Source of the DNA: Nitrosopumilus ureiphilus
Lineage (GTDB): Archaea; Thermoproteota; Nitrososphaeria; Nitrososphaerales; Nitrosopumilaceae
NCBI RefSeq assembly: GCF_013407185.1
Contig: NZ_CP026995.1
Coordinates: forward strand, 1,757,913 to 1,821,912
DNA: 64,000 bases
Direction of reading: 5' to 3'
Part shown: piece by piece, positions 1 through 7,425 of the stretch
How positions within the stretch are numbered: the first letter of the stretch is position 1
Layout of the letters: the number at the start of each line of letters is the position of its first letter
Position numbers and translations under genes: made by a program
The notes under the pieces: generated by a model
What the model saw: the letters and a program-made list of their open reading frames with translations, nothing else
The model's database searches: none
What the model was told of the DNA's origin: nothing

Positions 1-268
1 TAGGATTTGCTCGTATGTAATTTAATAAATCATAACCACCAATCATCCCTATGGGATTATGATCATCATCTCTAATTACAATCGAGTCGACTGAGGATTC
101 AAGATATTGAACACACATTTCAGTAGCTATGTACACTTCACGTTCTTTGTTTAGATATACACATGGAGTGTCAGTCAAACTGTCAGAAAATATTTGCTCT
201 AGGGTTAATTCAGAAATATCATATTTTGGAGGGGATATCCAAGGCCTCACAATATTATGCACACACAT
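1..268 (-). CDS. CBS-domain-type protein, C-terminus beyond window
   Basis: Reading leftward from the ATG at 268, the frame stays open to the window edge. It closely matches the N-terminal third of the gene at 388-1221: both contain a QYLES segment followed by DSI, HNPIG and IGG motifs, which is the first half of a CBS-like regulatory module. The frame is open a further 15 codons upstream of this ATG (VILITNNQ...) before a stop, but that stretch holds no ATG, GTG or TTG, so I start at 268. The gene is divergent from its paralogue, with a palindrome at 331-346 between them. CBS pairs usually bind adenine nucleotides; the ligand here is unknown. Confidence 0.7.
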   Translation of the reverse strand, partial: MCVHNIVRPWISPPKYDISELTLEQIFSDSLTDTPCVYLNKEREVYIATEMCVQYLESSVDSIVIRDDDHNPIGMIGGYDLLNYIRANP

Positions 269-330
269 TAATGCTATTTCAAATGCTTTTTGATTATTCG
301 TAATGAGAATAACCTAATTTTTAGTAGATC

Positions 331-346
331 TTATCAAATGTGATAA
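331..346. promoter_or_regulatory. palindrome TTATCAAATGTGATAA, putative operator
   Basis: A 16-base inverted repeat (TTATCA, four-base spacer, TGATAA) lies in the shared promoter of the two divergent CBS genes. Near-identical copies occur at 2519-2534 and 2790-2803, which suggests a common DNA-binding regulator. The regulator is not identified. Confidence 0.5.
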
Positions 347-387
347 TTATTGATTGCTGCTTTATGTAACAAAACCAACTATAGTAT

Positions 388-1221
388 ATGCCACAGAACA
401 TTCCAATAGCAGAAAGAACACTTGGTGAATTACTTCCAGAAAGACTGACATGGTCACTATGTGTCCATATTGACAAAGGAAAAGAAGTGTGGGTTGTAAC
501 TGGAATGCTGGTTCAATACTTGGAATCAGCCACAGATTCAATCATTGTAAGAGATAAGGAACACAATCCAATTGGCACAATTGGAGGAAAAGAAATCATG
601 GAGAATTTGTCAAAGAATCCAACTTTGAGTTTATTCTATGGAACCAAAGTGGAAGACATTATGGAGCCAAATCCAGTTACTGTCTCAAAGGAAACAAAAT
701 ACAAAGATTTGATGAATTTTTGGAAGGAGAGAGGAAGAGCTTATGCTGTAATTCCTAATGAGTGGGGGTTTTACTCTGCAATTTCTGCACAAAAAATTCT
801 AGAGATTGGCAAGAGATGTAAAACTAACCTTACAATTGAAGACTTGCCAAAAAAGAAACCAGTGACCTTCAAAAAAGGAGATACGTTTGGCAGCGTCATT
901 AATTCAATGTTTGATAACAAAGCAAGAAAGATTTTGCTAGAAGGTTCCAACAAGTATCTTAGTGACAGATTGATTATTGAAGCCATTTCAGAGAAAATGA
1001 AGCATCTAAAAGAGACAGATGACTTTCTAAATGAATCAGTCGACATTGTAGATTTAGAAGAAGCAAAAGTAATTGGCGATAATTTGAAAATTAATGAAGT
1101 GGCATCTATGATGCATGATATGGCTCATCCATTTATTATTTACAAAGATTGGCTTGTAACACCGTGGGATATTTGCAAGGTTTTACTGTCTCCAGAAATT
1201 ACAGAATACGTAGTAAAATGA
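388..1221 (+). CDS. CBS-like domain protein, 277 residues
   Basis: The protein is soluble, with no signal or membrane segment. It appears to hold two CBS-like pairs. The first covers about residues 30-145 and includes DSIIV, HNPIGTIGG and DIMEPNPVTVSKETK, the last being a typical CBS beta-strand/helix. A second, more diverged pair follows to the C-terminus. No catalytic domain is fused, so the protein probably acts as a nucleotide-sensing regulator of a partner. It is paralogous to and divergent from the gene ending at 268. The start ATG follows a short AT-rich leader. Family assignment is fairly secure; ligand and partner are unknown. Confidence 0.7.
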   Translation: MPQNIPIAERTLGELLPERLTWSLCVHIDKGKEVWVVTGMLVQYLESATDSIIVRDKEHNPIGTIGGKEIMENLSKNPTLSLFYGTKVEDIMEPNPVTVSKETKYKDLMNFWKERGRAYAVIPNEWGFYSAISAQKILEIGKRCKTNLTIEDLPKKKPVTFKKGDTFGSVINSMFDNKARKILLEGSNKYLSDRLIIEAISEKMKHLKETDDFLNESVDIVDLEEAKVIGDNLKINEVASMMHDMAHPFIIYKDWLVTPWDICKVLLSPEITEYVVK

Positions 1222-1524
1222 AATATTGACTATTTCTTTTAATGGATGGATTTTAGATTCACAGATATTCTCAAATATCTTAGTGGATTCAAACTCATCC
1301 CACTAGAAATGACTTGGAGAACATAATCAAGAGCATAGATGTTACACTTTAGCGAATTTTGTTGTAGGAATTAGACATAGTGAGAATTTTGCATGAAAAA
1401 GTTCAAAGTATTATATTTTCATTAATTTTTAAAAAAATTAGAGAAATTCTATGGTAAATGACATATTGTATTTGTAAGACAGTGTGTACTCAATAGTTAT
1501 ATCAAAATTAAACGAATACAAGGT
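1222..1524. other. intergenic, 303 bases, no gene seen
   Basis: AT-rich sequence with stops in all frames at short intervals. The last 60 bases (ATAGTTATATCAAAATTAAA) probably hold the promoter of the winged-helix gene at 1525. I see no RNA gene or repeat. Confidence 0.5.
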
Positions 1525-1854
1525 ATGCAAACTTTACAACATATCTTCAAAATTGAAGAACAGGAAAGAAAAGACGGCATACTTGAGATTTTATCTGACA
1601 AGTATTGCAGGATCATTTTAGAATCTATTATGCACAAGCCAAAATCTGCAATAGAAATAACAGCCGAGGCCAACATACCAATGAGTACTGTATATAGAAG
1701 AATCCAAACACTTCATGACAATAACTTGGTCAAAACATCAGGAATCATTACAGACGACGGAAAGAGACTATTCCTGTATAAAAGCAAGATAAAAGGAATT
1801 CAAAGCAGATTCAATGATGGAAAAACAGAAGTTGAGTTAATACTCAACAACTAA
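1525..1854 (+). CDS. winged-helix (ArsR-like) transcription regulator
   Basis: A 109-residue protein. After a charged N-terminal helix it has a winged-helix fold: DKYCRIILESIM, then AIEITAEANIPMSTVYRRI (recognition helix), then LHDNNLVKTSG and a wing with DDGKRLFLYKS. There are no cysteine clusters, so it is probably not a metal sensor. It converges on the frameshifted RHH gene ending at 1864. It could recognise one of the local TTATCA palindromes; this is untested. Confidence 0.7.
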   Translation: MQTLQHIFKIEEQERKDGILEILSDKYCRIILESIMHKPKSAIEITAEANIPMSTVYRRIQTLHDNNLVKTSGIITDDGKRLFLYKSKIKGIQSRFNDGKTEVELILNN

Positions 1855-1863
1855 TTTTTGTTT

Positions 1864-2453
1864 CTAATATTCATGTTCGTTAAAGTCATCACCTAATGCA
1901 ATTGTGATAATTACTGTAGTTTCAGTTAATTGTGATTTGACGGTTTGTTCTGGCAAGAATTCATGAAATATCTCCTTTAGGAGTTGTTCAGCAAGTAATG
2001 ACCAATTCATGCCAAGTCCGTGTTGTATGATAAAGTGATGCAAAGATCCTTCTGTTCGGTGGGGTCTGACTTCATTCCAGATGCCATCATGTAATCCTCA
2101 AGTGTTTCCATGCAACGTTTTAGATCATATTTTCCCTTCATGAACATTACATTGTCTTTGATGACAGGTTTTAGAATGTCTACTATCATGTTGATATCCC
2201 GGCTTTCCAAATCAATTCCAAGTGATGTCAAGATTCCTTTTGGAACAGGCATCATCCCAATTTTATCTAAGAATTTATCCCATCGGTTATATTTTTCAAG
2301 AATTTGTTTTACCAAAACATTATGAGATATTCCCTTTTGGATTGCTTCGTTTTCTAGTTCTGAAACCAATTTTTCTGGTAGTCGATAAGTGACGGTTCTT
2401 GTTTTTTCCTTTTTTGTAATGGTGGATTTTGTTTTTACTGTAGAGACATCCAT
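1864..2453 (-). pseudogene. RHH-type regulator, frameshifted near 2040
   Basis: The first frame runs from ATG 2453 to a stop at 2007. It encodes a lysine-rich N-terminus, a ribbon-helix-helix segment (RTVTYRLPEKLVSELENEA) and a domain with WDKF, IDLESRDINMIVDIL and CMETLEDYM. It closely parallels the intact 178-residue gene at 61254-61790. From about 2040 the homologous continuation lies in the next frame (HHFIIQHGLGMNW...QLTETTVIITIA) and ends at TAG 1864. A one-base loss (or two-base gain) around the CTTTGCATC run explains this. Either the gene is recently inactivated, or the assembly has an indel. Confidence 0.7.
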
Positions 2454-2518
2454 GATTCTACAATGTTAAGATCATACTTAAATTAAAATCAACATATTCA
2501 GGATATTAGCAACATGTG

Positions 2519-2534
2519 TTATCAAATATGATAA
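2519..2534. promoter_or_regulatory. palindrome TTATCAAATATGATAA
   Basis: Second copy of the 16-base inverted repeat at 331-346, differing at one base. It lies between the divergent starts of the RHH gene (2453, minus) and the zinc microprotein (2575, plus), where it could control both. Confidence 0.55.
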
Positions 2535-2574
2535 TCTGCGAATTAAGTATATTTTTCAATTCTATAATTGGAAC

Positions 2575-2736
2575 ATGGGCAAATTTTGCAAAAAATGTGG
2601 AAGATTAATGAAGAATATCAGTGCCACACATTGCTCTGATGAATGTCTTTTATCAGATGTTAAGAATAGCAAGTCTCTGGACAAATCATCAAAAGGTGCA
2701 GAAACATGGACTGAAGAAGCAGATCCTTGGAAATAA
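2575..2736 (+). CDS. 53-residue zinc-ribbon microprotein
   Basis: The ATG at 2575 opens a frame that ends at TAA 2734. It starts MGKFCKKCGRLMK and continues with HCSDEC, giving CxxC plus HC-x3-C, a likely zinc knuckle. A polar acidic tail ends DPWK. The type resembles short archaeal 'FCxxCGxLM' ribbons, like the N-terminal ribbon of TFS/RpoM, but the second ribbon is absent. Function unknown. Confidence 0.6.
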   Translation: MGKFCKKCGRLMKNISATHCSDECLLSDVKNSKSLDKSSKGAETWTEEADPWK

Positions 2737-2789
2737 TTTATACATAAAATTTAACACAATTTAAAAAAATTTCTATTTTTTGATCCTGG

Positions 2790-2803
2790 TATCAGATATG
2801 ATA
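2790..2803. promoter_or_regulatory. palindrome TATCAGATATGATA
   Basis: Third, shorter copy of the TTATCA-N4-TGATAA motif. It lies just upstream of the IS200/IS605 remnant and downstream of the microprotein gene, so any regulatory target is unclear. Confidence 0.35.
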
Positions 2804-2829
2804 ATTTTGATCATGTGTTTATGGAATGT

Positions 2830-3110
2830 GAGCGGGAAAACCCAAACCCTTTAGGGTTGGGATGAGAGCGAACACACCACAACTCAAAGCAAAACACAAT
2901 CAAATATTCAAATACAATATGCGTGTAAGAAAACCAATGACATATGATACCACAGGAACTGTGGGAATCATCAAAATACAAACGCCTGAGTCTGAAAAGA
3001 CAATCCCCGACCAAGGGATGCGAGAGCCACAACCACAAACGTCTGCGAAAGCAACTTTGAGGCTCGATGAAGCAGAAAGCCACGATGCTTTGGCGAGTGG
3101 TAGTTCACAT
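2830..3110 (+). mobile_element. internally deleted IS200/IS605-family remnant
   Basis: The left side has the hairpin CCCAAACCCTTTAGGGTTGGG (2841-2861) followed by ATGAG, as at IS200/IS605 ends. The right side (3069-3108) has GAAGCAGAAAGCCACGATGC and ends GTGGTAGTTCAC, the typical right-end hairpin of tnpB elements. The frame from 2862 reads through both ends and resembles a TnpB C-terminal tail (LDEAESHDAL...GSSH). No RuvC motifs or TnpA remain. This is a decayed or MITE-like derivative of about 280 bases; exact termini are uncertain. Confidence 0.55.
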
Positions 3111-3152
3111 GATTATTACATACACATTATGGATAACAGCCAACTGAAATGA

Positions 3153-3473
3153 AAATGATTTGAGTGATCGAGTCAACGTTTGATCTTGGAATCTTTCTAT
3201 GTTCAGAAGACTGTTGTCTATCATCTCCAGAACTAACAAAAAATGTGGAAAGGAAAGTTGTGGAGTTCGTCATATTATGTCAGAACTGCAGGGCATGTAT
3301 CTGCATAGACTGTTAAGAGATGCATCAGAGAACAAGAAAAGTAGGCGATTCATCCACATCAAGTACGGCAGTCATCTTGCCTCAAAATTATAAAATCAGA
3401 CTCAAAAAAAAATCAAAGTCAGACATGATAATTAGGACTGATTCATATTAATAATGACTCCCAATTAACATCA
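3153..3473. other. intergenic, 321 bases, no convincing gene
   Basis: An open frame at 3199-3393 (64 codons, with CGKESCG) has no recognisable family and an unusual residue mix, so I do not call it. The last 60 bases are AT-rich and likely hold the cupredoxin promoter. Confidence 0.4.
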
Positions 3474-4007
3474 TTGATTCAAATCATATTAATTAGAATA
3501 GCCGTATGGTCGATTATTTTTTCAATTTCCACAGTTTATGCTGAAGAGATGATCATTACAATACCTCAAGGGGATCACACCAGAGAATTAAAAACAGTAA
3601 TTGAATGGTATGTTCCAATTAATCACGATGTAGAAATTGGAGATGTAGTAACTTGGAAAAATGATGACATAACAGGACATACTGTTACAAGCGGCAAAGG
3701 AATTGGGTTTTTAGGCGATCCTGAAACAGACAAGGCACAACCAGACGGTTATTTTGATAGTGGAGTAATTTTGCCAGGCAAATCATGGTCATTTACATTC
3801 AAAGAAAAAGGATTTTTTGAATATACATGCATAATTCATCCTTGGGTGGAAAGAAGCATTACTGTATTGGAGCCAGGTGTTCAAATCAAAGACATTAGAA
3901 TAAGCTATGCTCTAATTGGGACGATAAGTACCATCATCGTAATTATTGTAGGTACCATAATTATCATCAATTTAAGACGCAGATATTTAGAAAAAAACCC
4001 TAAATGA
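3474..4007 (+). CDS. membrane-anchored cupredoxin (blue copper protein)
   Basis: 177 residues from a TTG start: an N-terminal hydrophobic signal to about residue 24 (VYA|EE), one cupredoxin domain, and a C-terminal membrane helix (about 145-165) with an RRR anchor. Likely type-1 copper ligands are the His in TGHTV and the Cys and His in YTCIIHPW. Ammonia-oxidising archaea use many such plastocyanin-like proteins as electron carriers instead of cytochromes. No Met follows at the usual axial position, so the site may be three-coordinate or have another axial ligand. The domain probably faces outside the membrane. Confidence 0.85.
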   Translation: MIQIILIRIAVWSIIFSISTVYAEEMIITIPQGDHTRELKTVIEWYVPINHDVEIGDVVTWKNDDITGHTVTSGKGIGFLGDPETDKAQPDGYFDSGVILPGKSWSFTFKEKGFFEYTCIIHPWVERSITVLEPGVQIKDIRISYALIGTISTIIVIIVGTIIIINLRRRYLEKNPK

Positions 4008-4072
4008 ATTACAGAGTATTTAGGATTTAATTAGATAAACAACAAGATCCTAAAGTATTCTGATCTTCAGGA

Positions 4073-4147
4073 TTATTCTTCATCAAGAATTGCCCAAGAC
4101 AGTCCCAGTAGTTGTTCCCAAGATTCAGATGTGTAATCATTTGACAT
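4073..4147 (-). CDS. possible 24-residue ORF
   Basis: In an otherwise empty stretch (4008-4323), ATG 4147 opens a short frame, MSNDYTSESWEQLLGLSWAI, ending LDEE. The composition is protein-like, but it is too short to judge and no family is recognised. The rest of the gap is AT-rich without further structure. Confidence 0.2.
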   Translation of the reverse strand: MSNDYTSESWEQLLGLSWAILDEE

Positions 4148-4323
4148 GACATATAGTTACAAAATTTACTTAAAACCCTAATGAACAAATAATTCATAGG
4201 AATCATCAGTATTCCCTAAATACTAAAATGCCATATTGTATTCAATTGGGACTCTCACCAAGTACATAATCAGTTTTGATCTCAGTTCTAATTATCAAAA
4301 GTTTTAGGATTTATCCTCTGAAA

Positions 4324-4437
4324 TCATATTTTTTCTCCAAACAATTTCAGGCATTTGGGGCAATAGTCTTTGCTTTTACCATCAGGTAATTTTGTATGTA
4401 ATAATTCCACATCTTTGTGAAGAGGACAAAAATCCAT
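4324..4437 (-). CDS. 37-residue zinc-binding microprotein
   Basis: ATG 4437 gives MDFCPLHKDVELLHTKLPDG then DYCPKCLKLFGEKI. The CPLH and CPKC pairs can make one zinc (or copper) site. It begins 14 bases after the stop of the Met-rich cupredoxin and is probably cotranscribed with it, which hints at a metal-handling role. No named family is recognised. Confidence 0.55.
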   Translation of the reverse strand: MDFCPLHKDVELLHTKLPDGKSKDYCPKCLKLFGEKI

Positions 4438-4451
4438 TTAGAATTGGATTG

Positions 4452-5384
4452 TCACCCTAAGACAATCAAAGTTCCAGTCATCATTGGATGATCTGCATCA
4501 CATTGTCCAGTTGCTGAATTAAATGGCAATCCACAGGAAAATGTAAAAGTTCCTGCTTTGTCTGCAACAAACTGAATTGTTTCACTACCTATTCTGGGCT
4601 CAAGAATTTTTGTGCTAACACCAAATTCAGGAATTGTAAATGTATGAGTGTGCTTACGTGGATTTGAGATATTTAATACTATAGTATCACCTTCATTTAC
4701 AACAATAAGATTTGGATTCCATTGGTGGAGCTCCACAAGAGAAGTTGTTTCTTGGCCCTCTTCATTTTCTACTTCAGCAGAAAATTTAACTTCATCTAAA
4801 ATAATATCAAATGTTCTTGTTTGAGGCCCAGTTGATGATTGCAAATCTGCCAATGATGCTGAGCTTTGTGTAGACATTCCACCCATCATCATACCAGAAC
4901 CCATCATGTTATTTCCCATCATGTTTCCACCCATCATGTTATTTCCCATCATGTTTCCACCCATCATGTTCATTATGTCTGGATTATTCATCATAGAATT
5001 CATCATTTCTTGATTGTTCATCATCATGTCCATCATTTGTTGTTGCATCTGTGGGTCATTCATCATGTTATTCATCACAGGGTTCATCATTTGGTTCATC
5101 ATTTGGTTCATGTGTTGAGGATTAGACATCATCATGTCATGCATATATTGCATTGTTTGAGGATCATTCATCATGTTTCCCATCCACTGATTCATGGCTT
5201 GTGGATTTTGCATCATTTGTTTATGCCATTGATTCATAGATGCAGGATCATTCATCATTTGTTGCATCTGTTGAGGAGTCATCATCATGGGTGTTGCTGT
5301 TGATTGTAATGCTGTATATCCTATACCTAAACCTGCAAAAAATACTCCAACTGCAATACCAATCAAAATACCCTGACTTACCAT
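4452..5384 (-). CDS. exported Met-rich protein with C-terminal cupredoxin domain
   Basis: 310 residues: an uncleaved-looking signal/membrane helix (residues 5-25), then about 140 residues dominated by methionine, asparagine and glutamine with MMNDPQ and GGNMMGNNMM repeats. A cupredoxin domain follows (about 190-310) with candidate copper ligands in HTHTFTIP, SCGLPF and DADHPMM. Met-rich stretches bind Cu(I) in CopC/PcoC-type proteins. The protein may thus be an extracytoplasmic copper store or shuttle. It is divergent from a CmtR-like repressor gene at 5480 and leads a two-gene operon with the microprotein at 4324. Substrate is inferred, not shown. Confidence 0.75.
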   Translation of the reverse strand: MVSQGILIGIAVGVFFAGLGIGYTALQSTATPMMMTPQQMQQMMNDPASMNQWHKQMMQNPQAMNQWMGNMMNDPQTMQYMHDMMMSNPQHMNQMMNQMMNPVMNNMMNDPQMQQQMMDMMMNNQEMMNSMMNNPDIMNMMGGNMMGNNMMGGNMMGNNMMGSGMMMGGMSTQSSASLADLQSSTGPQTRTFDIILDEVKFSAEVENEEGQETTSLVELHQWNPNLIVVNEGDTIVLNISNPRKHTHTFTIPEFGVSTKILEPRIGSETIQFVADKAGTFTFSCGLPFNSATGQCDADHPMMTGTLIVLG

Positions 5385-5460
5385 AATATTTAGGAAGTTA
5401 AATTTATCTTATTAAATTTAATGTTTATTTTCAAACGACATAATTATGTATTTATATAAT

Positions 5461-5482
5461 CATATCATTAATTGATGATATG
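5461..5482. promoter_or_regulatory. imperfect palindrome over the arsR-type start codon
   Basis: CATATCAT-TAATTG-ATGATATG is an inverted repeat with eight-base arms whose right arm includes the ATG of the ArsR-family gene. It lies in the 95-base divergent promoter shared with the Met-rich cupredoxin gene. This is a natural place for autoregulation by the ArsR dimer. Confidence 0.55.
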
Positions 5483-5809
5483 TTAAGTCAACAATCAGAC
5501 AAACTCGAACTAAAAGCTAAACTGTTTCGTGGTTTTGGAGATGTTACAAGACTATCCATACTAGAGTCAGTATCTGATGAAGAAAAAACAGTAACTGAAA
5601 TTTCAGAAGAGTTGAAACAGAGTCAGTCAAATATTTCTAATCATCTGTCATGTCTCTCAGAATGTGGATTGGTCAAAAGCAGAAAAGATGGCAAAAATAG
5701 GTTTTATAGTATAGGGAACAAAAGAGTTGCCAAACTTCTCAAACAAGGAGATGATGTGTTAGAAGACATAGCAGATGGAATCTATTCTTGTGTGAATTAC
5801 AAAAAATAG
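5480..5809 (+). CDS. ArsR/SmtB-family metal repressor, CmtR-like
   Basis: A 109-residue winged-helix repressor. The recognition region reads QSQSNISNHLSCLSECGLVK and is followed by a wing, RKDGKNRFYS. Cys58 and Cys62 (C-x3-C in the recognition helix) plus Cys104 in the C-terminal tail match in spacing the Cys57/Cys61/Cys102 Cd/Pb site of actinobacterial CmtR. Other ArsR subgroups place ligands elsewhere. The protein probably releases DNA on binding a soft metal and controls the divergent Met-rich cupredoxin operon. The actual metal could be Cu(I), Cd or Pb. Confidence 0.75.
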   Translation: MLSQQSDKLELKAKLFRGFGDVTRLSILESVSDEEKTVTEISEELKQSQSNISNHLSCLSECGLVKSRKDGKNRFYSIGNKRVAKLLKQGDDVLEDIADGIYSCVNYKK

Positions 5810-5825
5810 ATTCAGATTCAATTTT

Positions 5826-5935
5826 GGAAGCTAGATTGATTATCCTTCATCGGAGGATGGCTTGGTCAGCGAATAATCATTGTGAATATCTAGTCATAAT
5901 TTATAGATGTCAGCCAGCTTTCGAAAATACAATGA
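5826..5935. ncRNA. candidate structured RNA or element
   Basis: In the 484-base gap between the repressor and the next gene, nested complementary arms occur: CTAGAT (5831-5836) with ATCTAG (5888-5893), TGATTAT (5837-5843) with ATAATCA (5873-5879), and ATCCT (5842-5846) with AGGAT (5854-5858). The order is that of one long hairpin; the inner arms overlap by two bases. Strand and function are unknown, and it matches no RNA family I can name. Confidence 0.35.
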
Positions 5936-5973
5936 TCAGTTAATCTAATAAAATTTTGTCACATTAACAGAAA

Positions 5974-6039
5974 AACATCAAATCTCTCAAAGCGTGGAGT
6001 CGTAAAGGATACGATAGTCTTTGAGAGTTTATTGATGTT
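5974..6039. repeat. 66-base near-perfect hairpin
   Basis: Arms AACATCAA (5974-5981) and CTCTCAAAG (5984-5992) pair with CTTTGAGAG (6019-6027) and TTGATGTT (6032-6039). An inner stem TCGTA/TACGA closes the loop AAGGA. No open frame covers it. It could be a terminator, a small RNA or a decayed transposon end. From 6040 to 6293 I see nothing else. Confidence 0.5.
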
Positions 6040-6293
6040 AACAATACTAGATCAAATTGCTTTATTGATTGTTGTATGTGCAAAATAGCCAATCATTTTT
6101 TGACTTTAGATCTATATTTCACTTAGAGATGAAATACGCGGTTATTGAAATTATCACCAGACAACAAAACGTTGTTGGTCTTAAATTTCAATTTTATTTC
6201 TTTAAATAAAATTTTTTGAGAACTTCATAAATCGTCAATATCTAGCAATGGGAGAGATATATGAAATATAATTAGTGTATTTGACAACTTTAA

Positions 6294-6455
6294 CTATAAT
6301 TCAAATTCTTGGCGACATTTTTCACATTTTCCTCTCTCTTGTCCAGGTGGACCTAAAAGGAATACTTTGCCAATTGTTTTACAAACAGGACACATTCCAG
6401 TAGTTGCGTTTTTTGGACCAGTGCGAATAATTTTTTGTGTTTTTCTTCGTCCCAT
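6294..6455 (-). CDS. 53-residue zinc-ribbon protein
   Basis: ATG 6455 to TAG 6294. A basic N-terminus (MGRRKTQKIIRTGPK) is followed by CPVC and, 17 residues later, CEKC, giving a complete four-cysteine zinc ribbon. It resembles small archaeal RNA- or ribosome-associated ribbons. It lies just downstream of and on the same strand as tRNA-Ser. Function unknown. Confidence 0.65.
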   Translation of the reverse strand: MGRRKTQKIIRTGPKNATTGMCPVCKTIGKVFLLGPPGQERGKCEKCRQEFEL

Positions 6456-6491
6456 TGAAAAAACTTCTCAAATCGGTCTATTAAGTTTTAA

Positions 6492-6578
6492 TGGCGCGGG
6501 GAGGGGGATTTGAACCCCCGTGTCCTTGCGGACATAGGATTAGCAATCCTACGCCCTACCAGGCTAGGCGACCCCCGC
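6492..6578 (-). tRNA. tRNA-Ser (anticodon GCT)
   Basis: On the minus strand the 87 bases fold as a class II tRNA. The acceptor is GCGGGGG paired with TCCCCGC, and the anticodon stem-loop is TAGGATTGCTAATCCTA with anticodon GCT. A long variable arm (TGTCCGCAAGGACA) and TpsiC arm GGGGGTTCAAATCCCCC follow, and a CCA is encoded at 6492-6494. The long variable arm supports serine. No intron is seen. Confidence 0.95.
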
Positions 6579-6708
6579 ATAAAGATGCCTAGATTTAATC
6601 TGTAAATAAGTCAAACTTTGTTAGGTATTATTTGCAGTTTACCAGTATACTCAAGTCTATTCGCGGTGTACCACAAGTCTTTTAGCTAAGTAATGTCAAT
6701 TATATCAC

Positions 6709-6954
6709 ATGAAAACAGTGTCAACTAAATTATCTTCAGAAAACTATGAGAAATTCCAAGAAATATGCAATCATGATGGAAAATGTATCTCAGAAGGATT
6801 ACGGGATCTACTGAAAATGGATACTGAAGATTATGAAGAAGAATTAGAATTGGAAGAATCTAAAATTATTGTTGAACCTGTGTCTGAAGAACCCCTGCCA
6901 ATTGCATATGGGAAAATCTTGGATGATTATGAAAATATTATTGGGACATTTTAG
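6709..6954 (+). CDS. small acidic protein with RHH-like start
   Basis: 81 residues. The N-terminal 35 (MKTVSTKLSSENYEKFQEIC...ISEGLRDLL) look like a ribbon-helix-helix strand and helices. The tail is very acidic (EDYEEELELEESK). It may be a DNA-binding regulator of the MetJ/Arc class, but the second helix is weak. The 3' flank carries GAGTTTAGAATCTA, a motif also found at 7415 and 10296. Confidence 0.5.
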   Translation: MKTVSTKLSSENYEKFQEICNHDGKCISEGLRDLLKMDTEDYEEELELEESKIIVEPVSEEPLPIAYGKILDDYENIIGTF

Positions 6955-7180
6955 AAAATAGAGTTTAGAATCTAAGAAACTGATAAAAGAACATCCAGAA
7001 TGTGATTACTCTATTAGACAGATAGTGCATAGTATAGTATCGTAGTGGTGTGAGTTTGCATATCCATTAGGAAGGACTGAATTAACTACTCAGCTACGAA
7101 AAAGAGATTTAGAATCTAATTATCAAATTCTGTTCTATCAAAAACATCACCTACTTCATGATTTTTATTTTTTGTATATC

Positions 7181-7375
7181 TTAAGCGAATAATTTCGTGT
7201 TGTAATCTTGAATTTCTCTATCTTCATCTTTTGTTAGTTCTTCATTTTCAAATGTATGTTGTATTTCTGTAATTAATTCAGTACATTTTTGAACCATTTC
7301 TTCAGGTCTTAAATCATAACTTCTAAGGCTTAGCCATCGGTCTGTTAATTTTTTGAAATCCTTTGAATGACTCAA
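7181..7375 (-). CDS. 64-residue helical hypothetical protein
   Basis: A charged, mostly helical sequence (MSHSKDFKKLTDRWLSLRSYDLRPEEMVQKC...). No family, signal or metal motif is recognised. It may share an orientation unit with the isochorismatase-like gene upstream (stop 7426), 50 bases away. Confidence 0.5.
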   Translation of the reverse strand: MSHSKDFKKLTDRWLSLRSYDLRPEEMVQKCTELITEIQHTFENEELTKDEDREIQDYNTKLFA

Positions 7376-7425
7376 TTACAAATTCCCTACAAGAATTATG
7401 AACTTAAACATTTAGAGTTTAGAAT

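Noticed and set aside
3199-3393. 64-codon frame with CGKESCG
   Set aside because: No family, atypical composition, and it lies next to a decayed IS end. Possible but not supportable.
4866-5303. His-rich open frame on the plus strand
   Set aside because: It is the complement of the Met-rich coding region; CAT triplets opposite ATG create the histidines. The minus-strand gene has a signal peptide and a cupredoxin domain.
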